Shown here piece after piece: positions 1 through 9,717 of a stretch of 64,000 bases of DNA; position 1 is the stretch's first letter, and each line of letters starts with the position of its first letter. The translations under genes were made by a program, and so were the position numbers. Source of the stretch: Dryas octopetala. Lineage: Eukaryota; Streptophyta; Magnoliopsida; Rosales; Rosaceae. Location of the stretch: the NCBI GenBank assembly GCA_963921425.1, contig OY992835.1, positions 23,498,001 to 23,562,000 of the forward strand. The letters run 5' to 3'. The notes under the pieces were generated by a model that was not told the origin of the DNA, made no database searches, and worked only from the letters and a program-made list of their open reading frames with translations.

Positions 1-1
1 G

Positions 2-220
2 GACATTGATGCTTACTGGCTTCAGAGGAAGATCTTTGAAGCTTATGACAAGCAGATTGATCCACAACAATGCCATAAGCTTTCTGAAAAGGTGCTCAAG
101 ATACTTGCTGAAGGTGATGACAGGGAAGTTGAAACTAAGCTGTTGGTGCGTCTTCAGTTTGAACTGCAATCTTCAGAGTTGTCCAAGGGCGGTTATTCTG
201 ATCTAACAAGTTCAGAATGA
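2..220 (+). pseudogene. BRR2-type U5 snRNP helicase fragment, cut by the window edge
   Basis: Reading from base 2 gives an open frame beginning DIDAYWLQRK and running through QIDPQQC and ILAEGDDREVE to KLLVRLQF. This matches, from memory, an internal region of the plant spliceosomal RNA helicase BRR2 (DExH-box ATPase that unwinds U4/U6). After LQF (about base 163) similarity stops: the expected continuation is missing and the frame ends at TGA 218-220 after about 20 unrelated residues. BRR2 is over 2000 residues long, so this is a small internal piece. It may be a truncated copy, or a captured fragment in an element that starts left of the window. Identity of the BRR2 part is fairly sure; the interpretation as a relic is inference because the left side is not visible. 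Confidence 0.6.
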
Positions 221-1084
221 ACCGTACACATGAAACAAGGTTTCGCCTCAAACGACCAACTGCATGCCTCAAGATCTGTTCTTCTTTCCATGAGCACAGT
301 GTGCATATCGAACTCATATTTGGTCCTCTGTATGAATGATTGTCTGGCAAGGACCTGGAGATCACGGTAGGATGCTCCGAAGTTCAGGATGTCCATTGGG
401 TTTAATTGATTGAGAATGAGTTCGAGGAATGCAATGATGTTCATTTTCGGCCAGTGCCGCTAATAAGAACAAAAACATACCACAAGCTAGTATAACAATT
501 AATTAATTATATACAGTTATATAATACAATTTAGATTGCTTATGTAGTACCCCTCCCGGCAAGATCAAGCCAATTAATATGGTAAATTAGAAATTTAGAA
601 TATGATATGTGTTCAAGAAGTTTGATTTTTGCTACAATTAAGTGTTAATTTCTTATTCTGAAAGTCTCACGAGTTCAAACCAAATGTAGTAATTGGAATT
701 TGAGATTTTCTCAAGGATTTGGTTTTTGCACCAATTAATTGTGAATTTAGGATTTTGAAATTAATGAAATCAGTTGTTGCATCTAATTTTGATTGAATAG
801 ATAGACGTACATAGTGATTTCAGTACACTTTTAAATCAAGACCATTTAATTTAAAGGTCTATTGATTTTAATTACTAAATTTCAATAACTTTTTAATTTA
901 GGTACCAAAATTAAATAGCATTTTAGATTAAGTACTAGTTGAAAAGTCAAACAAATTAATAAAGTAAATAGAATTTGCATATATTACATCACATGCCACT
1001 ACAATAAAAAAATAAAAATAATATTACATCACAAATATTACATTAATTTATACTATATTATATTAAAAAAAAATCAATCCAATC
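221..1084. other. AT-rich spacer without supported gene
   Basis: The first 230 bases carry an open frame on the minus strand (193-444, 83 codons) that I do not recognise; it could be another piece of the rearranged locus next to the BRR2 fragment. The rest is AT-rich with many poly-A/T runs and no coding signal. Confidence 0.4.
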
Positions 1085-1336
1085 ACAACTTAACTGTGAT
1101 TGTCTTGGTAAATTGAAAGAGACAACTCACACTACTATATTATATATTATTTTGAGTAAAAATATTGTTTTGACCTCTATTTATACTATATTGTAGTATA
1201 ATTTCTCTAAAAAATATTCAATTAAGTCACAACTTAACTGTGACTGTTTCACAACTTAGATGTGACTGTCGTTCAGTCACAACTAAATTTGAAGTTGTGA
1301 GTGTCGTACAGTTACAACTAAATGTGAAGTTGAGAC
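1085..1336. repeat. Degenerate short repeats of a CACAACT...GTGA motif
   Basis: A block reading roughly CACAACTTAACTGTGA recurs in variant form at about 1085, 1229, 1251, 1277 and 1311, alternating with its near reverse complement (AAGTTGTGAGTG). The copies are imperfect and look like decayed tandem/inverted satellite or the remains of a small transposon. No gene is present. Confidence 0.45.
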
Positions 1337-1822
1337 TACATTAGCAAATTTTCAAGATAATATAAAAGTCTCAAGGGCAATTTTGTCAAAACCTTATAAA
1401 TTTTAACTAACACTCATCATATGTGAGCCAAAGGATAAAAATGTCAAATGGAAAAGGCTCAAATCAAAGGGGCCAACATATTTGTGACCTAATCTAAAAA
1501 ACTACATTTAAATTTGGTAGTTCATTTGAAAAATTATATGGTCTTCATGCTATACTAAAAAATTATTGAGACTTGGTATTTAATCCTAATTTTCTATTAA
1601 TTTAATGATTAAACAATTTTTTTGATTTTTATAATTTGTTGAGGGGATGCTATTAGAATATAGATTATAAAATAAACAACTCCAATAATCAATATACAAT
1701 GCGGTGTGAGTATTATAAGTCCTATTTTATTATGATTAAAATAAAATATGTCTCGTTATGGTTAAAATAAGATATATTTTATTTGAAAAATGATATGTAA
1801 TAATGTCCTTATTTTAATTATA

Positions 1823-2369
1823 GAGAAAATTATAGATTTGATCTACTTATTTTATACCTAGTTCAATTTTGGTCCACGATCTTTTTTAAGTTCTGTTTTG
1901 GTCCACTAATTGTTTCATTTGTTCAATAAAGGTCCAAATTTGTAACTTTAAATCATTTGGGTTGTATTTTCTTCAATTATAATTGAAGTATAAGTTATAT
2001 TTCATCATTTCTTGTCATAAAAACAAATTTGGAGTATTATAATCTAAGAGAATTGAGATTAGATGAAGTTTGAAAAATTAGTAGTTTCGGGTACCTTACT
2101 TTGAGGTCAATTATCTTGAGTTTTAGAATTCCAATTTGAATAATCTTTATATGGTTGTAAAGAAGAAATGCACAGCTTTAAAACACGTATATGTTTACTG
2201 AATTTGAGTGAGATTTGATAGAGTAAAAGACAGACCAAATTTGAGAAAACAAATCTTGACCTTTATTAAACAAGTGGAACAATTAGTGGATCAAAACAGA
2301 ACTTAAAAAAGATTATGAACCAAAATTGAACTAGATATAAAATAAGTTGACTAAATCTGTAATTTCTTC
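1823..2369. mobile_element. Mutator-type MITE with long terminal inverted repeats
   Basis: The left arm (1823-about 1945) and the reverse complement of the right arm (about 2250-2369) align over about 110-120 bases at roughly 85% identity; both contain TTTTTTAAGTTCTGTTTTG and AGTTCAATTTTGG. The ends read GAGAAAATTA and, reversed, GAAGAAATTA. A 10-base direct repeat, TTTAATTATA, lies on both sides (1813-1822 and 2370-2379). A target duplication of 9-10 bases and long inverted arms are typical of non-autonomous Mutator-like elements. The 547-base element has no coding capacity. Confidence 0.8.
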
Positions 2370-2379
2370 TTTAATTATA

Positions 2380-3200
2380 TATATACTTAAAATTATATGG
2401 TTTTATTGTTTGTAGGTGTACTTGTGGGCATGAATGTTAGAAGTCATATCATCACCATGAGGTCCACGACCCTGTAGTTTTAGCTTCTTTATTATGATTA
2501 TGAATTTTCTTTGTAATATGGCTTCAAACTCACCCCAACATTTTCTTCGTCTCCAACCAACTAAGTTGGGTCTTGATTTTGAAGCTTGCCCTTCATGATT
2601 TAACAAAAGTTGTACACGTCCCATTTGTCCACGACACTATTAATATAATGCACATGAAAATCTCTGGATCTTTTGGGTTTATTCCCATTTAAATAATTAT
2701 AGCAGTACCACTAAAAATATATTAAAGAAAAAAAAGAGTGGTATAAGAAGTTAAGAACAATTATAGAAAGTAGTTATTACTCAGTAATTACTTATTAGTC
2801 AAAACAAAATATGAGATACAATACTACATCTCGTAAAATTGAGCAACTCAGTAATTGCATTTCGCCAAATAATTAAGCTATTTAATTAAGTAACCGTTTA
2901 CCAAAACAAAGAAAATCTTACTAAATAATTAGCAGCACATGACTTTTGCATCGAATCGATCCTGCATGTGTAATAAACGCGTGGAATATGCTTCTTTCAG
3001 TAACGACATTTTGAAATCTATGACTTTTGAATGGGTATTTCTGTAAATTCACTTTAACATTATGAACCGCGTCTAAGGTACGACTTTACGATAATACCCT
3101 CGCATCTCCAACTGCCAAAAATAAGCGTCGGGTTTGAGAGCCACATCAACTAAAGGCCCTGTACTGGCTCGTCTTTTTACAAATCTCAGGGTAGTTATTG
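2380..3200. other. Spacer upstream of UGD
   Basis: AT-rich DNA with no supported gene. The last 150 bases become less AT-rich and lead into the UGD promoter. Confidence 0.4.
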
Positions 3201-3213
3201 GACATGCGTTGGG

Positions 3214-3220
3214 TATTTAA
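3214..3220 (+). promoter_or_regulatory. Putative TATA box of UGD
   Basis: TATTTAA stands about 30 bases before a CT-rich stretch (TTCTTCATTCTCGCC) that would suit a plant transcription start near 3245. It is positioned to produce the leader that is spliced at 3314. Seen by motif only. Confidence 0.5.
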
Positions 3221-3313
3221 GCACTCCCCACCACAATTGTTCTTCATTCTCGCCTTCCCTCTAACTCAACTCTCTGAGGTCGTCAGAAACAGGACGCGAG
3301 AAGAGCTTTTTTG

Positions 3314-4033
3314 GTAATTCCAAACCGAAAATCGCTATTTTTCTTTGAATATGTGCGTTTTATTGGAATAATTTTAATGGGTTTTGTTCGTGATTCTGAT
3401 AATGCTTGAGATCTAGTGCCATTTTCGGTTGTTTAGCAGCTAAGCTTGAATTTTTTTCTGAATTTGAATCAATAATGTATGTTTGGTTATGGATTACATT
3501 TCGAATTTTGTACGGATCGGTTTTAGTGATTAATTCTCACACTGAAAATGCAAATTGAGCTAGTTGTCCATGGATCTGTTACAATTCATAAATGTGGTTT
3601 TAATTTTTGTACCAATTTTGGATTGTATCATAGATCTACCAGCATTTTCGTAGATCTAATTTTGTTAGGGATAAAGGAAGAAAATGAGGAGTCTTGAATT
3701 TATTGGGGCTAAAAGCCTAGATCTGGGGCTGGGTTTGGTTAAATTATGCTTCATTTTAGTGTAACAAATTTGAAATGGAATAATGGAATAATGGAATTGG
3801 ATTTTATGCGATGATATGCTTGATTGGATATATTCTGGGTAAGCCATTATTGTAAATTGTAAGATCAAACGGAATTTCTCTGTCACTGCATTGTTTTTCT
3901 TTGCTGCAACATGAGAATTTATTGAGTGGGTGACTTATAGGCAGTGAGTTGTGCAAGAGGATCTGAATATGTCAATGATCGCCATTTTGCTTTTTTTTTT
4001 TTCCCTGATTTATATGAACTTAACTATGGGCAG
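3314..4033 (+). other. Leader (5'UTR) intron of UGD
   Basis: A donor G|GTAATTC at 3314 and an acceptor preceded by a long T-run and TATGGGCAG ending at 4033 would remove about 720 bases and place the start codon 20 bases into the second exon. The interval is T-rich and has no frame continuous with the coding region. A large leader intron is common in plant UGD genes and often raises expression. Exact ends are inferred. Confidence 0.55.
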
Positions 4034-4052
4034 GTTATAGAGTGAACCGAAA

Positions 4053-5498
4053 ATGGTGAAGATCTGTTGCATTGGTGCTGGATATGTTGGAGGCCCTACA
4101 ATGGCGGTGATTGCACTCAAGTGCCCATCCGTTGAAGTGGCTGTTGTTGATATCAGTGAAAAGCGGATTGAGGCTTGGAACAGTGACCAACTTCCCATTT
4201 ATGAGCCTGGCCTTGATGATGTGGTGAAGCAGTGCCGAGGCAAGAACCTCTTCTTCAGCACTGATGTGAGGAAATATGTCAAGGAAGCTGATATTGTGTT
4301 TGTCTCTGTCAACACCCCGACCAAAACTACGGGTCTTGGAGCAGGCAAAGCTGCAGATTTGACATATTGGGAGAGTGCTGCTCGAATGATTGCTGATGTG
4401 TCAGATTCTGATAAAATTGTTGTTGAGAAATCAACAGTCCCAGTCAAAACAGCTGAGGCAATAGAAAAAATTTTGACCCACAACGGCAAAGGAATCAAAT
4501 TCCAAATCCTCTCAAACCCAGAATTCCTTGCTGAGGGAACCGCAATCCAAGATCTTTTTAACCCAGATCGGGTCCTCATTGGCGGCAGGGAGACCCCTGA
4601 AGGCCAGAAGGCCATCCAAGCATTGAAGGATGTTTATGCTCAGTGGGTGCCTGAAGACCAAATCCTAACCACCAACCTTTGGTCTGCAGAGCTCTCCAAG
4701 CTTGCTGCCAATGCATTCTTGGCCCAGAGAATATCATCCGTCAACGCCATGTCTGCACTTTGTGAGGCTACTGGGGCTAATGTTGCACAGGTGTCATTTG
4801 CTGTTGGTAAGGACACTAGAATAGGACCCAAATTCCTTAATGCTAGTGTTGGTTTTGGTGGGTCCTGCTTCCAGAAGGACATCCTGAACTTGGTTTACAT
4901 CTGTGAATGCAATGGCCTTCCAGAGGTGGCAGAGTACTGGAAACAGGTGGTTAAGATCAATGATTATCAGAAGAGTCGTTTTGTGAACCGTGTAGTTGCC
5001 TCCATGTTTAACACTGTGTCAGAGAAGAAGATTGCCATTCTGGGGTTTGCCTTCAAGAAAGATACTGGTGACACAAGGGAGACCCCAGCTATTGATGTGT
5101 GCAACGGGTTGTTAGGTGACAAGGCCAAACTGAGCATATACGACCCACAAGTTACCCAGGACCAGATCCAGAGGGACCTCACTTTGAGAAAGTTCGACTG
5201 GGACCATCCCCTTCACCTACAGCCCATGAATCCCACCGATGCTGTGAAGCAAGTTAGTGTGGTCAAGGATGCCTATGAGGCAACAAAGGATTCCCATGGT
5301 GTTTGCATTCTGACAGAATGGGATGAGTTTAAGACTCTTGATTACCAGAAGATATTTGATAACATGCAGAAACCAGCATTTATATTCGATGGTAGAAATG
5401 TTATTGATGCCGAAAAATTGCGTGAGATTGGCTTTATTGTCTACGCCATTGGTAAGCCCCTGGATGCTTGGCTCAAGGACATGCCTGCTCTGGCATAA
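4053..5498 (+). CDS. UGD: UDP-glucose 6-dehydrogenase
   Basis: This cytosolic enzyme oxidises UDP-glucose twice with NAD+ to give UDP-glucuronate, the entry to UDP-xylose, UDP-arabinose, UDP-apiose and UDP-galacturonate for hemicellulose and pectin. The coding region is a single exon of 481 residues, the usual plant length (about 480). The N-terminal Rossmann motif GAGYVGGPT is at residues 8-16. The catalytic cysteine lies in [10 protein letters not shown] at residue 272, the position known for plant UGDs. The linker helix [15 protein letters not shown] and the C-terminal nucleotide-binding motif [12 protein letters not shown] are intact. The ATG at 4053 sits 20 bases after the leader intron. 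Nothing looks broken. Identification is very secure; which of the several plant UGD paralogues it represents cannot be decided by eye. Confidence 0.97.
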   Translation: MVKICCIGAGYVGGPTMAVIALKCPSVEVAVVDISEKRIEAWNSDQLPIYEPGLDDVVKQCRGKNLFFSTDVRKYVKEADIVFVSVNTPTKTTGLGAGKAADLTYWESAARMIADVSDSDKIVVEKSTVPVKTAEAIEKILTHNGKGIKFQILSNPEFLAEGTAIQDLFNPDRVLIGGRETPEGQKAIQALKDVYAQWVPEDQILTTNLWSAELSKLAANAFLAQRISSVNAMSALCEATGANVAQVSFAVGKDTRIGPKFLNASVGFGGSCFQKDILNLVYICECNGLPEVAEYWKQVVKINDYQKSRFVNRVVASMFNTVSEKKIAILGFAFKKDTGDTRETPAIDVCNGLLGDKAKLSIYDPQVTQDQIQRDLTLRKFDWDHPLHLQPMNPTDAVKQVSVVKDAYEATKDSHGVCILTEWDEFKTLDYQKIFDNMQKPAFIFDGRNVIDAEKLREIGFIVYAIGKPLDAWLKDMPALA

Positions 5499-6011
5499 AA
5501 CTCAAGAGTTGGAGTGGCTTGTTTTTGGATTCAAAGAATCATATAGCTGGAGACAGTCAGTTTGGTTCTTTATATTTTTTCGTCAATGTTCTTTTTTTTA
5601 CTTCCTTATAGGCAGTCAGTAAGAGGCTAAGAGGCTCTATGTTTTGCCTGGCATTGATTCCAAGTTATTATGTCTGCTTGTTAATTTTTCATTAGAACAC
5701 ATGATATTATTTTTGTTTGGTTCAATGATTCAATCTGCTTGTTAATTTGTCATAATTACAATTGTCAAATTCTTGAAACCATTTGCGTCATATTCTTGAG
5801 TCTACTACCTCATTGATAGTTCCTGAGCTGTTGGGTTGAATTGAGACAACGTGCTAAAACTTAATGTCATCTCATCCTACCTACGATGCTTGTTTAAGAT
5901 TGATGACAAGACAATTACACCTTATGGCTGCCTCAACAACTTTAGCAACAAAATATAAGCAAAAAGAGATAATCCGACAAGTTCTTGGATCAAATTTGAA
6001 TGATTTAATTT
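5499..6011 (+). other. UGD 3' untranslated region and spacer
   Basis: T-rich sequence after the UGD stop; polyadenylation probably falls in the TTGTTAATTTTTCATTAG region near 5680-5760. No other gene is seen. Confidence 0.4.
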
Positions 6012-6190
6012 TCCCCACTCCCCATCAATTTGTCACATGACTCACAACTTGTATTACATGAACTCCAAATTACAAAACACTTCTAGTAGATCAAGATATT
6101 TTGATTATAGATGTAAATGGGATAAGCTGGTATGAGTATACTATCAAAAGTGGTGAAGATCCCTACGTAGGGTATAGATCCAACAAAAGT
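6012..6190. repeat. Left copy of a direct repeat flanking the 245-aa gene
   Basis: Starts TCCCCACTCCCCATCA and ends AACAAAAGT. It matches 7695-7845 in the same orientation (for example TCACATGACTCACAACTT and AGATCAAGATATTTTGATTA). The left copy holds an extra internal piece in which CAAAAGTGGTGAAGAT is repeated at about 6144 and 6185. It overlaps the probable 3' end of the minus-strand gene. Confidence 0.75.
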
Positions 6191-6220
6191 GGTGAAGATG
6201 AATTAGATGGAGGTCTACTA

Positions 6221-6958
6221 TCATGTTGTCTTAAAATGATCAAGCTTCCAGGTTTTCGCGGATCTCTTCCTTGGCTGTCTCATTCGCTGTATACGTATAT
6301 TTCTGCGCCTCATTATTGGAACAGCAGATCGTGTAGAGAGCAGGCAACGAAAAAGACCAGACAGAAGTAATGTTGCAAATATCAAGGTGGTGGCTGCAGA
6401 CAAAAAACCAGAGTAGCCGCTTTGGGTAGTTTCAGGGGCAGAGTCCACGTTGCTCTGTTCTTCCAACTGCAGAGTGTCAAAACTTTCGCCAAGGTGATGA
6501 CCAGAGCTCTCGGCCAATTCTTCAGGAATGTCGATGATAACATGATCTCGGGAGCTGTCGGCTAATTCTTCTGAAATGTGGATAACAACATGATCTCGGG
6601 AGCTGTCGGCTAATTCTTCTGGAATGTCGATGACAACATGATCTCGGGAGCTCTCGGCTAATTCTTCAGGAATGTCGATGATAACATGATCTTGGGAGCT
6701 ATGGGCTGAATTTTTAGGAAGGTCAATGACAACATGATCTTGGGACCTCTCGGACAACTCATCAGGGATGTCAATGAAAACATGATCTTGGGTAGCCCCG
6801 GATGCAGAGCATTGAAATTCCAAGTCCTCTGCTTTGTTTTCGAGAAGAGGAGTGTAAGCATTGCTTTGTTGAGGGTTGTTGCGGGTGCCCAATATGGGTG
6901 AGCACAAACCCCAGCAAATGAGCATAGTCGCAATGAATATCTTGAGCTTGAAATCCAT
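6221..6958 (-). CDS. Unrecognised protein: signal peptide, six 16-residue repeats, C-terminal membrane segment
   Basis: 245 residues in one exon; I do not recognise the family. Residues 1-24 form a hydrophobic leader (LKIFIATMLICWGLCSP) that looks like a signal peptide. Residues about 52-148 consist of six tandem 16-residue units with consensus SRDHVVIDIPEELADS, encoded by 48-base repeats. Residues about 183-205 (AATTLIFATLLLSGLFRCLL) look like a membrane span, followed by a short, very basic tail (MRRRNIRIQRMRQPRKR). This would make a small single-pass protein with an acidic, repetitive outer domain. The repeat units differ at silent and conservative sites, suggesting the frame is maintained. 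The first ATG is used; a (CT)n-rich leader precedes it in the transcript. Alternative: a young lineage-specific gene. Expression is unproven. Confidence 0.6.
   Translation of the reverse strand: MDFKLKIFIATMLICWGLCSPILGTRNNPQQSNAYTPLLENKAEDLEFQCSASGATQDHVFIDIPDELSERSQDHVVIDLPKNSAHSSQDHVIIDIPEELAESSRDHVVIDIPEELADSSRDHVVIHISEELADSSRDHVIIDIPEELAESSGHHLGESFDTLQLEEQSNVDSAPETTQSGYSGFLSAATTLIFATLLLSGLFRCLLSTRSAVPIMRRRNIRIQRMRQPRKRSAKTWKLDHFKTT
6517..6804 (-). repeat. 48-base coding minisatellite, six units
   Basis: Six consecutive 48-base units begin with ATTCTTC-type sequence on the plus strand at 6517, 6565, 6613, 6661, 6709 and 6757. The first four are nearly identical; the last two (N-terminal in the protein) are more diverged. 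The period is a multiple of three, so copy number can vary without breaking the frame. Confidence 0.9.
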
Positions 6959-6989
6959 TGTTAATCTTTTTCAGAGGGAATGAGGGAGA

Positions 6990-7014
6990 GTCTTTGGTGT
7001 TTCTTGGAGGGGAT

Positions 7015-7076
<62 letters not shown>

Positions 7077-7180
7077 TGGTGGTGTTTCTTGGTGGAGGGA
7101 ATGGCAGAGAGAGAGAGAGAGCTGGTGGTGTTTCTTAGAGGAGGGAATGGCAGAGAGAGACACAGAGAGAGATTGGTGGT
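6990..7180. repeat. (GA)n microsatellite with a seeded minisatellite in the gene leader
   Basis: An uninterrupted GA tract runs 7018-7073. Around it, a unit of about 50 bases, TGGTGTTTCTTGG...GGGAATGGCAGAGAGAG, occurs three times (from about 6996, 7080 and 7126), each ending in its own short GA run. The transcript of the 245-aa gene would carry CT repeats here. Confidence 0.85.
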
Positions 7181-7694
7181 GAATCTTGGAAGAGGAGATT
7201 GACGATTCTTGGAGCCAATGTGAGTTTTGGGAGTATTGAAATGGGGGGGGAAGAAATAACGGATTTTGAAAGAATTAGAGAGAGAGGGAAACAATTAGAA
7301 CGGATCTTGGGACGGGCTGGATTTATACCTTTGGGCCTAACCCAAAGTCCCAAACTAATTTTCCACCAGTGGGGTGGGCATGGTTTGGGCTCAGCCCACT
7401 GTTTTTATTTTAGTTTGTCATCTTTAATTTGGACACGTGTCAGCTTCTGGTTAGTTTTGATTTTTATGTAATTTTTTGAAATTTTCATGGTAATGGTAGT
7501 GGCTGTATTTCTAGTATTTGTAATTTCTCCTAAAAAATATTGGGATTTAAAAAATATTCATTGACCTATTTGTAATTTTAAAATATTTTATTAACTTTTT
7601 TGTAAATAGCCCTTGTAATTATTGTGAAAAAGACTTAATTAGCCTTACTTTTGTTAGGTTAACTGACAAATTAATTGGGTATCTATTTTCACTG

Positions 7695-7845
7695 TCCCCA
7701 CTCCCCATCATCAATTTATCACATGACTCACAACTTTTATAACATGAAATCCAAAAGACAAAACACTTTTACTAGATCAAGATATTTTGATTAGATATGT
7801 AAATGGTATAAGCTGGTATGAGTAGGGTATAGATTCCATAAAAGT
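7695..7845. repeat. Right copy of the direct repeat flanking the 245-aa gene
   Basis: Partner of 6012-6190 in the same orientation, about 1.68 kb away, beginning TCCCCACTCCCCATCA and ending CATAAAAGT, roughly 85% similar by eye. The pair brackets the whole 245-aa gene and its presumed promoter. Confidence 0.75.
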
Positions 7846-8440
7846 ATCTTTAGCGAATCTGCTAATATAAGATATTTATATTACTCGATTGTGAATCTAG
7901 ATCATTATTTTTTTTTTTTTGGCTGCCTAAGTCATTAATCCTTATTTGAATGTGTGGTTTAAATTCATAATTTTTTTTAAAAAAGATTAATCATATATGA
8001 ATCCAAAATCATTAAAACAAATTCGCAATTTATCACATTTCTGTTTGAAGTCTTGATGGATTAAAGTAGTTGAATTCAACTTCAAAGGTGTGTTGTGTTC
8101 CTATAGTTTTGTGCTTTTTCCATTACCTGGCTCCTACAAGGCTACAAGTAAACAATTCCATGAGAAAGTTTCAAACTGCCACTGCATACGACATATCGTT
8201 TTACTACTTCTAAAGGAAAACGAGGAGTCGTTGGCAACAATCTTGGGACTCGACGTGGCGAGAAGTTTCTGGCTGCAAAAATTCTTATTACCTGACAGAA
8301 TCTTTTTCGTGCTCATCCCTACGCATCAAGAATCATGGAATGGCATCCAACGTAATTTTCACTAGATTCTTACCTCTTTTAGTAACTTCTCATCCAAACA
8401 GTTGCTATCCTCGGACCACCGAACAAAACCATAAAATGGC
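7846..8440. other. Spacer and upstream region of the ELM2/SANT gene
   Basis: AT-rich, with a T-run at 7909. No supported gene. The 8150-8440 part is less AT-rich and probably promoter. Confidence 0.35.
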
Positions 8441-8617
8441 TATAAAACCGCTAGCGCCAAAACTTTATCCCATCCCCAATCTCTATCATTCCGATTCAGA
8501 TTTCTATCTTCGATCCTCAATTCAAGATTTTATTCGTTCAATTCGCTCCTTTTTCTACCTGATGATCCCAATTTCATGCCTCGCCGTGCTCCCAATCCGA
8601 TTCTAGGGTTAGGGTTT
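8441..8617 (+). promoter_or_regulatory. Putative core promoter and telo-box of the ELM2/SANT gene
   Basis: TATAAAA at 8441-8447 is followed by a pyrimidine-rich stretch suitable for a start near 8475. TTAGGGTTT at 8609-8617 is the reverse complement of the plant telo-box AAACCCTAA, common near starts of housekeeping and translation-related genes. A long leader intron must follow: a donor CAG|GTAAGG lies at 8930, and possible acceptors end at 9627 and 9712. Confidence 0.45.
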
Positions 8618-9282
8618 TGAAAATTTCAGAAAAATTTTCGATCTGAAAAGGTTTTGCCTGATCTGTGAATAATTGTTTGCCTACTAGTGTTCCATGATCC
8701 GAATTTATCTGGGTCATTCAAAATTTCCGGATTTTTCTGAAAATATGAGAATTGGGGATACACTATTTACCTGTACAAATTGGGGATACACTATTTACTA
8801 CATGTTCTTGGTTTTCAATTTCTGCTAAATTAGTATTTAAAATTAAAATATACGGTCTTGTATTTTTGGGTTTTGAGAAGCTGATTTTTGGGTGCTTTGG
8901 TTAATTTGCTTGGACGCCAATATTTTCAGGTAAGGACCAGCTCCTTTAGCTCAGTAATATAAAATTGAGTAATATTGAACGTGCTTTTTAGATAATCAAA
9001 AGCAGGTAGTATTGTTTGGCTTTATTTTATGTCTGTTTGGACTATATTGTTTGCTTTTAGTGTCCATAAGTGCATTGAAATATAGAAGTTATTCTCAATA
9101 TGGTAAAATTTTTTTTTGGCAAAAGATGATGCAAGGTAGATGCCTCTTCTTTTCCCTTGAACTTAGCATCATACCCTTTTTAAGGAATATATGTCAGAAT
9201 CACTTATGAAAAGGGAAAAGGAAAGAAATGTTAAATGCCTCTTTCCTTTTTTTTATATTCTAGAATATATATGTGTGCGTGT

Positions 9283-9295
9283 GGGGGGGGGGGGG
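9283..9295. repeat. Poly-G run in leader intron
   Basis: Thirteen consecutive G bases after GTGTGCGTGT, inside the presumed leader intron of the ELM2/SANT gene. Confidence 0.9.
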
Positions 9296-9717
9296 ATTAT
9301 TTAATTTGGCAATGAAATCATATGATCTGTTAATAAACTTAGTAACCTCAACTTTAGAGACACTGAATTTTTTACTGAAGCTAGATTTGATGCTTGTTGG
9401 GTGGTGAGTGATATTCTATGCATTGACTGTTTATAGCTTACCTGATGTTGTGTGTTTTTAAATTCGGTGGCTATATTTATTAAAATTTACAAGACTACTA
9501 TACTGATTGTATATAGTATTTGATCTGCTATCATGTTGGAACTAATTTTTGATTAATTTGAGTCATTTGGAAGGTTTAGTTTTCTAAAGCTTTTTATTTT
9601 CTCTCATTTCTAAATCTTGATTTGCAGCTTTCTTCTTTGCATTTGAGTTTTAGATGTCTAAATCCTATGTTGCATATTCGATGCACCACTTCAAATGTGG
9701 CTTCACTTGCAGGCAAA

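Noticed and set aside
193-444. 83-codon minus-strand frame with a protein-like composition
   Set aside because: Could be a captured exon but matches no family I recognise, so it is only mentioned in the spacer and BRR2 entries.
6958-7294. Frames of repeated RE or SL residues on both strands
   Set aside because: They are translations of the GA/CT microsatellite. The same applies to frames at 11866-12192, 24823-25164, 26127-26382 and 42903-43287.
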